From: Amphiduros pacificus
Taxonomy: Eukaryota > Annelida > Polychaeta > Phyllodocida > Hesionidae
Direction: 5' to 3'
DNA: 64,000 nt
Assembly: GCA_949316495.1 (NCBI GenBank)
Contig: OX439001.1
Coordinates: forward strand, 52,180,556 to 52,244,555
Numbering within the stretch: the stretch's first letter is position 1; every line of letters starts with the position of its first letter. The notes beneath the pieces were generated by a model. It did not search any database, was not told where the DNA came from, and saw only the letters and a list, made by a program, of their open reading frames with translations. Positions 35,661-48,105 of the stretch are shown one piece after another. The position numbers were made by a program, and so were the translations under genes.

Positions 35661-37839
35661 ATTTTGTTAAAAACTAAAAAGCCTGCAGAAAATTATCTTT
35701 TGATATGGAAGGGTGATTTTCACAGTATGAATAATATATATTTGTTTAAACGCATAGATCCGATGAAGGTTTGAAAGAGAAAGACTCATTTTACTTTGGA
35801 GGTCAATGTCCATGATATATTTCTATTTTATGGTATATTTGGTCCAGCATGCTAAGTGTGCACCCCCCCCCCCCCCATGTGAATGAATCTAATGTTGATT
35901 CCTTCCAGTTTAACTGTCCAATAATCATGCTCCCCTGAGAATATAATCTCGTGGTTTTATCTCTAATCAGGCACTTCACTGGGCATCGCTTATATCACAA
36001 AGTCCGTCAATTCCATTTAAAGATCATTGGGGATATTCTATTTCAGATTTAGTAATTTATTATACCAATCACCATCACCCATTTTTATTTAATCATACTA
36101 CATTGAGAAAGAGTTTTGGATATTACAAAAAAAAGGATTATAATATGGAGGGAATTTCTTCAAAAAAGGTTCATCCACTAAAGGACGAGGCTACAGCAAG
36201 GTATTTATGAAGCTTAAAAGCTACGGAAATGTATTTGCCATGAAATTGAAAGCTATGGCAAGATATTTCAATGAAATTTTAAGGTACATCAAGTTTGTTT
36301 TAATGAAATTGAAACCTATGACTAATTTCTTTGCGAAATTTAAAGCTAATAGAAATAATGGAAATAGGTGAATAAATGAATTCTATCTGTAAATCATATG
36401 CTGGATATTATTAACTACACAAACAATAATGTGAGAATAAGGATTTATTTAAATAGATTTTTTCAAATAAACTCTCCAGTTAAAAGTGCACAAAGTTTAT
36501 GTACGTAACTGTAAAAAACTATCTAAGAATAGATATACTATTGATTTTCAAATATCTATTTCTAAAAAGGTGATGCAATTAAGATAGTGTGATATGAATC
36601 ACCAATACCGATATACCGAATATTCGTTGAAAACTTAAGTAGAATTGGGTATTAAATGGGATTTATTTTTTCCTTGGTGGGTACACAACAGGCCTAGGGT
36701 AATGAAGAACATAAATCAATATCGAGGTCTATGGCATCACACGTACTTGATTTTATGGTATTGTGAGGTGGTGTAAAAACGCTGTAGAATGACCACAAAC
36801 TTCTTCCTAAATGAGAACCTCTCACTTGCGTAATTTGTGTGGTTAGCATAAAAAAGTTATACCAATTGAAATGTGCTACCTATTTGTTAACCAAACGATT
36901 GATATACGATGCGACAATTACACCAAAATATGAGTGGATGATAGATAAGCATTATCAACACTGCCTCCATTTATCTCCATATATGATTGTTGTGCCGGGG
37001 AGCGCTGAGCATGGGCTTATGATATAGCGCACAAAGCGAACACATAATTGGGTATCTATTCAATGTCTCATTTCATAACAGGATTCAAATGATCAATACA
37101 CAAGATAACAGATATCATGTTCATCATTATGTATGCTGCGTGAACAGTGCCATTTCTCATCGGACAAGCCATTAATCTCATGTTCCTTGATCTGGGGGTC
37201 ATAGCGTGTTCCAATTAACACCTCTCAAGGAATAAATGGAGCTCCCTGAGTAAAAGTAATTACCAGATTAACAAGATGATAACAAACTTATCATTTATCG
37301 GTAGATATTACTTAGAAACTGGAAAGGTCTCGCTCTTGTTTTACTTCTATATTTAATTATATTCACACTGAAGAGATTTCAAACATTCTAAAACACAGCA
37401 AATTAGGGAATAACATCATAACCATCTTTATTTTTGTTCATCAATAATTTCGCATCTATTCTAAAACATTAAACTGAAACTTAAGGCTTAAAAAATGGTT
37501 GCACAAAATATTTATCAATTTATAATAAATTGACTTAAACATTATGACCTATTTTGGCTTGCCCCTGATCACCATTCACAAGTCATATGGGCACAATTAA
37601 TGACAAAATGGTGTTATGCATAGTATGTGTATGGAGTGATAGAGACCATCATATATGGAGGACTGCTCAGAATGTTTGATCTGAGATAAACATTTAGATA
37701 TCATATCTCAATTTAAATGTTTTTTCGGAGTTTGTTATCAGCATCTGAATAAATGATGGGGTAAGTTCACATACCACAAAGCATATACATTAATTCTAGA
37801 AATGTGAAAATGCGTCATATGTATTCATATATATTGCAG
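35661..37839. other. Intergenic region between fossils and SLC13 gene 2
   Basis: It contains a C14 run at 35863-35876 and a decayed ~33-bp tandem repeat at about 36198-36360 that reads as repeated MKLK-containing peptide by chance. From about 37600 it is the 5' flank homologous to that of gene 1. No gene was identified; the start exon of gene 2 may be hidden here. Confidence 0.5.
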
Positions 37840-40800
37840 TGAAGAAAAGAATGTTTCCGTGAAAGGAGAGTCATGGATGAGCAAACTCACCAGAAACACA
37901 CAGCTCATCAAACTGTGCATTATCATACTGGTGCCCCTTCTGATGCTGCCTCTTCCCATTGCTATACAGACCCCTGTGAGTAACTTTATATTAACCATTG
38001 TGATACAGACCCCTGTGAGTAACTTTATATTAACCGTTGTTATAAGGCCCCATGTGAGTAACTTTATATTAACCATTGTTATAAGGCCCCATGTGAGTAA
38101 CTTATTAGTAACCATTGTTGGTTTATATTAACCATTGTAATGCAGACCCTGTGAGTAGCATTGTATTGGCCAATGTTATACAGACCCCTGTCAGAAATTA
38201 TATCGTGATATACAAACCTCATATTATGCACACCTTTGCGAGTAACATCATGTTATACAAAATCAAATTCCTCAAATAACATTAGCAGCTTGGTAATGGA
38301 TTGTGGAAAGTCGGGCTTCTCAATCCTATTAACATCCAAAACACCAACTCAATTTGGGTGCATCGTTTATAGTTTCTGAAATCTAAATATATATATGTGT
38401 GTATTTTCTAGGAAGCATACTGTGCATATGTGCTAATATGGACCGCCCTGTATTGGTGTACAGAAGCCCTGCCCCTGGGGGTGACAGCTCTCCTCCCGGC
38501 CTTCCTCATGCCTTTGTTTGGCATTGTAGAATCTGGAGATATCACTCTGAACTATATGAAGGTAAAGGCCATAGGCTACATTTTCTGTTGCCCCTTTGAT
38601 AATGATAATAAATCTACCTAAGCCCCCCCCCCCACAAGTGTGTGAAATTAAATGTTTCTGTGTGCATTTCTTTCTAGGAGAATATAATGTTGGCAATGGG
38701 AGGGTTCATAGTGGCAGTGGCCATAGAGAGATGGAATTTGCATCGGAGGATAGCGCTCAGAATATTACTTATTGTGGGATTCAGCCCTCCAAGGTGTGCA
38801 CTTCTTAATGCATCACAACCTGCTATATGTATTATTTACTTATTGCAAATACATTTGCATATATTCATCTATTTGTGAAGAGGTTCTTGTGTTTGGTTTC
38901 ATGTTGACCACTGTCCAGTTATCTATGTATTTCTAGGTTAATGTTTAATTTTATGCTGACCCCGCCCTAATATCTATGTATCTGTAGGTTATTATTTGGC
39001 TTCATGTTGACTACTGCCCTGTTATCTATGTATCTGTAGGTTATTGTTTGGCTTCATGTTGACTACTGCCCTGTTATTTTTGTATCTGTAGGTTATTGTT
39101 TAACATTATGCTGACCCCCACCCTGTTATCTTTGTATCTGTAGGTTATTGTTTGGCTTCATGTTGACCACTGCCCTAATATCTATGCATTTGTAGGTTCT
39201 TGTTTGGCTTCATGCTGACCACTGCCCTGTTATCTTTGTATCTGTAGGTTATTGTTTGGCTTCATGCTGACCACTGCCCTCCCTGTTATCTATGTATTTG
39301 TAGGTTATTGTTTGGCTTCATGCTGACCACTGCCCTGTTATCTTTGTATCTGTAGGTTATTGTTTGGCTTCATGCTGACCACTGCCCTGTTATCTATGTG
39401 GATCAGTAACACAGCCACCACCACAATGATGATCCCCATAGTGGAGGCTGTGCTGCAGCAACTCAAAGTTCACCTAGTGACAGACCACCAATACACACAG
39501 CAAAGTCAGTATCAGTATCCCATGCTGGATATAATATATCTTGTCTCATGTCAAGAGCATAAACCAACTATACCTTAAATTTGGTTACATTTTGGGGATT
39601 GTTTCTGACACATAAATAAAAAATATTGTTGAAATATGTGTATTTAAAAAAGCCTTTAAGTAAAAATAAAGAAACACCACCCAGTACTCTGAGGTGTTAT
39701 CTTTTTGATAGCCCATACTTTAAAGAAAACATAATTAACAATCATTCTAAAAACAACAACCACATCTAAAATTTCTTTAAAAAAACAAGGATAGTGGAAA
39801 ATTCCAGTTCATATTCCATAAATGATAGAATCAATAATGGCATTTTGGAGTTTCCCATTAAAGCTTTCATGAAATCAGATTTTCAAGCAATTTCAAGTGA
39901 GATTGCCGAAAGCACTTTGATGTGCTGAAGAGTAATGCATCTTTCTCAATTTTATTGCAGATGGAATATCTGAATTGCCAGACGAGGAATCAGAATCAAG
40001 CATGACAGAAACACATAAAGAGGAACACTCAGTGGATGCACCAATTCCCAAGGATGAAAAACAAGAAATGCAAATTCAAGAAATGTATGCCATCCCATTG
40101 TTTTCCATCGCTTGATTGTTCTTTTTTCATAACATGCCAATTACTATTTATACATTCAGCCATATTTCAATGAAAAAAAAATGAAATTGATATTACTTTG
40201 CATGTTATAAATGACAAATTGTGAAGTATATCAATGCTGAGTAGTGCTCCAAAAATATAAATATATACTATTGTTAACTAGGGTTTCCAGGTCTCGGCTA
40301 TCCTATAGTAACTTTGGGGAAACTCGCTTGCTCTGATTCCACAGGTCAATATACCTGACTATACCGACAACAGATGACTACAGAGTCTATATGTAGGGTG
40401 TACATAGGATGTCTTTATTGCTGTCACAGGGGCCCACCACTATACGATATGCAAAAAGAGGCAATATGCACACTTTTCTGGCTGGCAGCTTGTAAATGAC
40501 GCAATCTGCTGTCGTGTACAATACAATATAGATGCAGAGTCTGGGTCAGTATATGGCATGGCAGGAGTGCAACAATTGGATGGTCATCTCTGAAATGGAA
40601 CCTCTGGCCCTCAGTCGGTCTAGGGTTGATCTCTGATCCTTCTCTAGCGCTGACGCCAAAGCTGAGCCCAGTTTCTGTTATATAGGTGCTGTTATATAGC
40701 CGGGAAGCGGCACTCATTAATGTATTCAAATAGCCTATGGCCTGGTGCTTGGCAAGTGAATCATTATAGCCATGTTTGTGTCTTTCATATCATATTCATT

Positions 40801-43800
40801 TTGTGTCTCACATTATCCCTATAAATAATCAATATCTGTATTGTCTGTTTAATGTCTTAGTATTGAAGCATACATAATTATGTATCAAAGTTCTATTTTC
40901 TTGTACACATTTCACTCGTTTAGATGAACTACAACGTATGCCATATGCAGATAGGAAAATGAATCCGAAGGTCCCTTGAGCATTAATACATTACTTGGAA
41001 TCATGTATTGCACGACTAATTCTTCACTTAAGAGAAAGTTCCTTACTTGAGAAAAACGAAATTCAGTATGTGGGATTAAATGATTGATTAGTGTTATTTT
41101 AGAATTCATACTTTGCCCAAAGCAATTATGATTGCTGTTGCAAAGTTGTGAAGGATCTGAAATCAAAATGACTGAAAGTTGGTTGAAAATCAAAATCACT
41201 TAAGGGTCTATACATTAATTGTGAGTGATTATTCTTCTAGTATACGATTAGATATTATGATTCTGGAAATGTTGACTAAAATATAAGGGCAAATGTTATC
41301 ACCAAGAACTTCTTTTTGAATTTCAGGCATTCACGATCAGACGGCATGGATGAAAATCGTTTCAAGCGGGTGTGTAAAGCTATGTGTCTTGGAGTGGCCT
41401 ATTCTTCTTGTTTTGGAGGAAGTTCAACTCTGATAGGCACTGGAGCGGTCATCCTAACTGTGGCCCAGGTGGAAAAGTAAGTGCAAATTTAGGATCTGGC
41501 ATCCTCACTTTGATCAATGTTGAAAATTAAGTGCAGATGTTACATAATAAAGATCTCAGCTTTGATAGACGTGGAACTTCCATTATCACTTCAGCTCATG
41601 TGTAAGGTAAACGCATCTGTTATACAAACAGGCAATTCCAATAATGACACAAGAGAATTAAGAAAATATGGAGCACAATGAAAGTATAATAAAACTATTA
41701 TTATTATTGAAATTATTATTGAAAGCATTCAAACAAATTTTCCTAGCATATTATAAATGTTTATACCCCAAACTTTGTGATCAAAAGTTTTTACCCATCA
41801 TATTTCCCCAACACAAATTTCTGTACCATTTAAAAGTGGAACTTCTGCTAAAATGCAAATCATCCATTGGACACTTTGTCAACAAACTTTGTTTAGCTGA
41901 CCAGTGATCCTGTGCAAACGCCTGCTTTGTAAAGTCTTGCTAAAAGTGGGGCACCTTTAGATTGGGACAATGGAGTGATTTGGCTGACAGAGCCCTGATT
42001 GTCTATTAATGTTTGCCCAATGGTACAAGCCCAACACCCTGACTGAACACAATTGAGGTCACATTGTATACACGTGGCATTTGTCATATATAACCTTGTG
42101 GTGATCTGTTGCAGAGTATTTGAGGATAAGGGTTTGGATGCCGGGGTGACATTTGCCAAATGGATGGCCTGGTCTGTGCCAATGTCCACCATACTTATAA
42201 TCATTGGATGGTTATGGCTTCAAGTATTCTGGTTCGGACCAAGGTATGTCTGATATTTAAGAACTTTATTCAAGAGAATAATTTGTTTTCAAGTCATTTT
42301 CATGTGAAGTAGTAATGTAATACGTGATTAATTCAAAAATAGAATTCAACCACAAGCATAGTACACTTCCTTAAGGTCTATAATCCACAATGAAAAACTG
42401 GGACAGACTTATGTTTTTTTGGCTTAAGTGTGTTCAAAGTAATGTTATTTGTTAATTTAGCACAGAAAAAGTTAACTTTACCAGCTAGTCTTAATTTGTT
42501 ATTATTAGTCTCGACTCAGTTTTTGCAGGTGGCGACTTACATCACCTATCTGGGCTTTGCCGATGGGTGATTGGAGAACACTACTTATCAATTGAAGAAA
42601 GTTGCATAATATCCAGTCTGAATTCAGTTAGAGTTAGAGTTTATATACTGTGCTAGCAGGATATTGCATAATTATGACATTATATTAACATTTTAACAAC
42701 ATATGACAGAGAAGACCACCTGCCTCTGTTATCGTTTGGTTTGTCCGCCATGTGTGCTGAATGGGAAATACCCCCCACTGGCGTCATAGCCTCACTCTCA
42801 TTCTGGAATCCCCCAGAGCCGAAGGCAGTTACGTAAATATACGAGACCACCCGAAGTTCTCTCCAGATGCTTCAAACTGATTGTGGATTATAGACCTTAA
42901 TCAAATTCATGTATGATATAGTATTTCGGCATATATATGTGTGTGTGCAGGTCTGTCATGAATATATTATTTCTTCTGACTAATGTTGTAGCGATTAAAA
43001 GTATAAAGATCAATTAATCTGATTTGCAGAATGACATTCAAGTATCTTTTTCAACGAAAAACGGAAAGAGAAAAGGAGTCACACCGGGCAATAGAAATGG
43101 TTCTGAAACAGGAATATAAAAATCTTGGACGGACATCGTGAGTTGATACCACACTCTATTTAAGACCTGTGACTGGTTAACTTGATTGGTGTGCCAGATA
43201 CAGCGAGATAGTAATGCACATGTGTAGAGTTCTTTGGTTTAATGTTTACACTTGTCATGCATGTCAGTTATTTTACATCCCACAGTTAACAAATAAATGC
43301 TCATTTCAAAAAGTTGATGTCTAAGGTGAGCAACAACAAGTCAGATTAATGTAATATTTCATCACAGTGGATCTCTTTTTTACAAAGAACTCTTTTTACA
43401 ATATATTCAAAAACATCAGACAATGTCAGACGAAACACATGTATGTTGAACCAAATCACACTGTGAACTTAGCTCCCAATTGCTATGGACCAAATAATGA
43501 AGACTTGATTCTTAAATTCATGAAACAGGATGTTTACCACACTGTACCTGTACCCCTATGAGTGACAAACTGTGAATAATGTGGTCAGTATATTTATAGG
43601 TTTGCTGAGTGGGCTGTGTTGGTACACTTCAGTATGCTTGCTATTCTCTGGCTCACTAGGGACCCCGGCTTCATGCCTGGATGGGAGGCTCTCTTCAGAG
43701 ATGGGTATGCATGTTGTACTTTTGCATAAGGTTTTATTATAAATTTGGTTTTATATTCCATTTTAACATGAAATTCTGGGTAATTTTTCTAAAATGTTAA

Positions 43801-46073
43801 GATTTGTGTTTCAGTACATTGTACTCTATTTACCCACTTTTACTATGTGCTCTATTTTTACATAATCTGTGAAATACAAAGCTTCTATAATATGTTTAAG
43901 ATATAACTTTTCAGAAATTATTGATATTTTCAGCTATGTTGGGGCCAGTGTACCAGCTGTTCTTATAGCCACAATGTTGTTCATTTTCCCATCAAAATCT
44001 CCATTCAAGTTACGACAAGGCGAAACAGGTATTGGGTAATTGTAATTTTTGGGAAAGCCAGGAAAAAAAGGAATTGGTTTTCATCAATTTCACTTTTTTT
44101 AAAAGAGATCCAGGTGTTAAACTCTGTATGTCCCACGACCTGCTGAAACTTTCATATCTTTACTGTTTCAAATATCATATGCCATAGGAGAATGTTTTTG
44201 TGGTAAAGAATATACACTGTCAGGGGTCTCAGCTGAGCTGTAAATCTCTTTACCTTTCTTGTGGCACCTCAATATTTCCCCCTTAAAAATTGAAAAGCAA
44301 TGAGAAGCTAAACTATTTTTCAAAAATGATGAAATGGCGTAGTTCTGGCCTGGTCAGACATGGTTATGGCATGGTTCACTGGTAGAATATACAAAGCAAA
44401 TTAAGGTGATTTATTCATGTAATCAAGTCAGTAATTCAATATAAATCACACTTTAACCATGTGGATATCTGGTTGCCCATGCGTTTCTGAGATTTCAACC
44501 AGAAATCCATGTGGTTTTCATGTGGCATGTCTGGTGGGTCTGTATTGGCAGAAATGGGGTTTTTCCTTGTGCATATTCCATATATTCCATATCCTGATAT
44601 CCTCTAAACTACCGCTTCCTCAGTACAATAATGTTGTGTTAATTGATGATGCAGTGTCTGGTAATTTGACTCCGTTGATGGACCTGGCGACTATGAGCAG
44701 GAAGGTGCCATGGCATATACTCCTACTGTTTGGTGGAGGCATGGCCATTGCTGATGGCTGTGAGGTCTGCTATACTTTCATATTATAGACAAAGATTCAA
44801 ATACAGACAAATGGCTATATCCTAAATTTTGTCAGTCTCAATTCTGACACGTATATGTCATCAAATCACTAGTTGTATTTCATATTGTACTATCTGCCTA
44901 AATATTTTGGAACACATTTGTTGACATCGTATACGACTATGACATACACATGGAAGTGCTGACCAATGAACAACAGAAAAATTGTCATGCACTCGCTTCA
45001 CTTAACCATCATTTGAACTGATTTCATTAATATTATCATTAGATTGGCAATAATATATTTTTAGTTAGTTTAATCACAGATAAATTATTGAGTATTGCTT
45101 GAATAGATTTAAACCTTTACTTATGCATAGGCTTAACCCTCTTCGATTATACCCATGATTTGTAGACACTGCTTGTTGTTATGCTAGGAATCTGGACTGT
45201 CGGCCTGGTTAGGGAGTCAGATGGGCGGATTGCAGAGCATACCCACCTGGTTACTAGTGTCTGTGATCTGTCTCCTCTTATCACTCCTCACAGAATTCTC
45301 AAGTAACGTGGCCATCATCTCAATCGTCATGCCTATTCTCGCAGAAATGGTAATTAATAATCTTGGTTTTATACTCATGATGCATGTAGGATTGGTTGGT
45401 AGATGTTTAGATTTAAAAAAATATAAAGTAATTCAAATCTTTTTTTTAATTAAAAGAAATTAATAAGAATTATATACCATGCTCATTATTTCTTTCACAG
45501 TTTTGGCCTCAATTTCAGACATAGTTATAACTCAATTCTCTCAACATTGTATGTATATATGTGAGGTAAAGGATTTGTACTTGAAAATGTTCTAATTGTT
45601 TTAAAGGCGGTGGCAGTGAATATGAATCCACTGTACCTGATGCTGCCTGGTGGGATCGCCTGCACCTATGCCTTCATGTTGCCAGTCGCCACTCCACCAA
45701 ATGCTATCGTCTTTTCCTATGGACACCTCAAAGTCATTGACATGGTCTGTACTATATTCTTTATGAGTCAATATATTTTCTATTTACTCCTTCTTTCAAA
45801 CTATTTTATTTTATAATCCCACCTAAACTCCATTTATATAAACACTTTCGAGCTTTAATCATTTTAAAGTGAACACCAAAAACACTTTAAAAATTCTTTT
45901 AATTCATAGCCAAATATATATTTTTTTAGGTGAAATCTGGATGTGTGATGAATATAATTTGTATAATTGTGGTCGGAATAGCAGCCAATACATGGGGGAT
46001 ACCTATCTGGAACTATGACTTCCTTCCACCAGGATGGGAAACGGGCAACAATGCCACAACAGCAATGCCCTAA
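37840..46073 (+). CDS. SLC13A2/3/5-like: SLC13-family Na+/di-tricarboxylate cotransporter, gene 2 of 3
   Basis: Fourteen exons join in phase to 604 codons plus stop: 37840-37975, 38412-38561, 38678-38793, 39356-39504, 39961-40084, 41327-41476, 42115-42243, 43030-43137, 43600-43704, 43934-44028, 44655-44764, 45188-45349, 45607-45744, 45930-46073. Twelve exons match gene 1 in length exactly or in all phases; only exon 5, the hydrophilic loop, differs (124 versus 109 nt). Motifs include [18 protein letters not shown] and [21 protein letters not shown] Na+-coupled di- or tricarboxylate carrier of the plasma membrane is expected. The position matching gene 1's first ATG is GTG here; the first in-frame ATG is at 37877. 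The frame is open back to the TTGCAG acceptor, so the true start is probably in an upstream exon. All critical motifs look intact. Confidence 0.95.
37964..38190 (+). repeat. 39-bp splice-donor array behind exon 1 (gene 2)
   Basis: About six units start inside exon 1. Each holds (ATACAGACCCCT or ATAAGGCCCCAT) followed by GTGAGTAACTTTATATTAAC. Intact GTGAGT donors recur at 37976, about 38015, 38054 and 38093, with further decayed units. Since 39 is a multiple of three and the units are open, each later donor would add a 13-residue hydrophobic module ([13 protein letters not shown] or close) after the first membrane segment. Confidence 0.85.
38883..39355 (+). repeat. 52-bp splice-acceptor array ahead of exon 4 (gene 2)
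   Basis: Nine units precede the real exon 4 start at 39356. Each copies the first ~40 nt of exon 4 (GTTATTGTTTGGCTTCATGC, then TGACCACTGCCCTG) and ends in a TAG acceptor such as TATCTGTAG. Unit sequences vary (GACTACTGCCC, GACCCC, a CCCTCCCTG insertion). Gene 1 has five. The canonical 52-bp unit is open to its terminal TAG in the exon's frame. Confidence 0.9.
40270..40730. other. GC-richer insert in intron 5 of gene 2, unclassified
   Basis: This segment is richer in GC and CpG than the surrounding intron and has no counterpart that I can see in gene 1. Neither strand has a recognisable coding domain. It could be part of an unidentified mobile element. Confidence 0.35.
41451..41612 (+). repeat. 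Duplicated donor-like segments behind exon 6 (gene 2)
   Basis: The junction CTGTGGCCCAGGTGGAAAA-GTAAGTGCAAAT is echoed as CAATGTTGAAAATTAAGTGC (GT lost) and TCAGCTCATGTGTAAG-GTAAAC with GT at 41607. The layout parallels gene 1. Confidence 0.6.
41725..42090 (+). repeat. Dispersed repeat family R1, copy B (intron 6 of gene 2)
   Basis: It matches copy A from TATACCCCAAACTTTG through GGTCACATTGTATACACGTG. It ends within about 25-50 bp of the exon 7 acceptor (exon starts 42115). Gene 1's intron 6 lacks it, so insertion followed the duplication. Confidence 0.8.
42371..42900. mobile_element. MITE with TTAA ends, copy 1 (intron 7 of gene 2)
   Basis: Both ends carry the inverted repeat GGTCTATAATCCACAAT, each preceded by TTAA outward. 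The element is 530 bp including both TTAA copies and has no coding capacity. The paralogous intron of gene 1 has a single TTAA at 27311-27314 at the matching place, which supports TTAA as the target duplication. TTAA targeting is characteristic of piggyBac-type transposases, but the terminal sequence is not a known piggyBac end. Confidence 0.9.
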
Positions 46074-47045
46074 TATAATATAAACCACAAACTTCCAATA
46101 GTGAATATTGCCTGAATATTTTCTCTTGCACATAAACCCAATCTGTGTTTATAATTGATATAGTATGGAGCATGGATGGGGGGAATTGAGAACTAACAAG
46201 AACAAATTATATAGACAGTATAGTCGGGTCTAGAAACATTAGGTGCACTGAATATAATTTGGAAATATAAATTCCAATTTATAAAAACTGGTAATTCTAT
46301 TAATCATTATTCTGGTGATGGTAGGGATTCTGAACAGAGATGTCACCTGTAATCATTTCATATGAAAATAGGAAGACATATATTGATATCAGAAAAAATT
46401 ACAAATGTGGAAACAACATTTTTTTTGTGTTTGAATAATATTTGGACAGGATAATATAAACTGAAAGAAAATATACAAACACATTGCTTGTGCCCATCAA
46501 AAGAGTGGATGATATATGAGGTAGTGCAATGTCCACAGGAAGCAATTTTGTAATACATAAAGATGATAATGAAAATTCAGTCTTTCACCCATCATCACTC
46601 TTCTCTGACAGTTTGAAAGTATATTTTTGAACACTCATACAGAACAATTAAATATATACTCACATTTCTTTTAAATATCAAGCAACAGACTTGAGATTTA
46701 ATCAAGGAAAATATATATATATATCTTAATCTGTAGTATAGTCTATGTAATGGTATATATATTCTATTAGCATGTCACTTTAAATATGTTTAATGTGGCA
46801 TTGGAATATCTGATCTAAATAAACGCCTACTTGTACTGAGCTCAAGGGTATCCCAAATCCTCAATGGTATCCCAAATGAAGAATTTAATGACAAAATTGG
46901 GGCTTTTTCAAGTTCAAATGACATGAAAAAAATGTTAAAATAAGGTGATAATGACCTGATTTTGATAATAAATGGCCAAGATTTAGAGCGTACATATCTA
47001 GGTAACATACTTGGTATGATGTCCTAGTTGGTCATTAAAGATGAC
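46074..47045. other. 3' flank of SLC13 gene 2
   Basis: To about 46475 it is homologous to the 3' flank of gene 1. Beyond that it is AT-rich intergenic DNA with an (AT)n patch near 46710. No gene is recognised. Confidence 0.55.
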
Positions 47046-47653
47046 GTTCAATTGATATTTGATATTTGACTTTTTTTCAAAATATACCTCCAAGTATATA
47101 TCCGTGTACGGGTCAGACCACGATCAGACCAGGATATAAAAGGATATACCTTTTATACCCTGTATAAAATGGATATATCCTTTTTCCATAATAAATTGAT
47201 TTCTTGTGCATGCAAAGACACAATCTAGGCATGTCTATAAGGTATGTCTAATTAAGCTTTATAAGGCCCATTAGTCAATCAAAATTCCTTTTAGTACTCT
47301 TACACCTCATTCCAGTCAGTAAGTTGAATATATTGACTTTGCCCGAGAAAAAAGGCTACTCTATATATTTAACTGAGACTTATGCTCTCATATTGAGGGG
47401 TCTACACAGAATCTAGACATGTCTACCAAGCATGTTTTAGGCCCCATGAGTTAATCAAAATTCATTGAGATCATTTAAAAAGCCTTTGTAAGTTATAAAT
47501 ACACATAAAATAATTTATTACATAAAAAAGGATATATCCACTTTATAAAGGGTATGTATCCTTTTATACCCTGGTTTAACCCATATCCTATAAGTGTATA
47601 GGGATATATACTTGGAAGCATATTTTGGAAAAAACATCAAATATCAAATGAAC
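47046..47653. mobile_element. Fold-back element with ~145-bp imperfect terminal inverted repeats
   Basis: The arm 47046-47198 (GTTCAATTGATATTTGATAT, later CCAAGTATATATCC and ATAAAAGGATATA) pairs imperfectly with the reverse complement of 47511-47653. The 312-bp interior also contains a direct repeat of about 65 bp (near 47219-47290 and 47409-47470, sharing ATCTAG(G/A)CATGTCTA and AATCAAAATTC). There is no coding capacity. Flanking target duplication is unclear. Confidence 0.75.
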
Positions 47654-48105
47654 TTCATGCTTGTATTAAAATAGGGACCCTTAATGTCGTTAATGAAATC
47701 AAGTGATGCATGGTGAATTTAAAAAGTTTCATCAGTGACAATTGGCAGGTCGTAGGGGACCTTTAACTGCAACATCAAAGAGAGTGACAGGAGAGTAACA
47801 GGGGACTTTTAACTCCAACATATAAGTTAGTGACATGAGCTCAGAGGATTAAATATGTAGAATACACATTTGCAAAGAGCAGGGAAATATTAGTGTTTTA
47901 CCACTGTGAAATAGCTCTGTGTCCCACTGAAATTGTGATCAGCATTCACAACTTTGTACAAAGAACACACAGTGTTAATTTGGTGAGCTGAAGATGTCAG
48001 GAATCAGCTAAAAATAAAAAAAGGTTCACTGGTAGGTATGCCCTAGGAAGCCTGAAAACCAGTCATGGAAATTATTGAAATGCTCAGCAGTGCATGACTT
48101 AGAAA
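47654..48105. other. Intergenic DNA, nothing recognised
   Basis: AT-rich sequence between the fold-back element and a possible retroelement remnant. I see no gene or element. Confidence 0.5.

Noticed and set aside
37859-38131. Continuous frame through SLC13 gene 2 exon 1 into the intron taken as one long coding exon
   Set aside because: The exon 1 donor at 37976 matches gene 1 and joins exon 2 in frame. The extension is the 39-bp array, reported separately as possible alternative donors.
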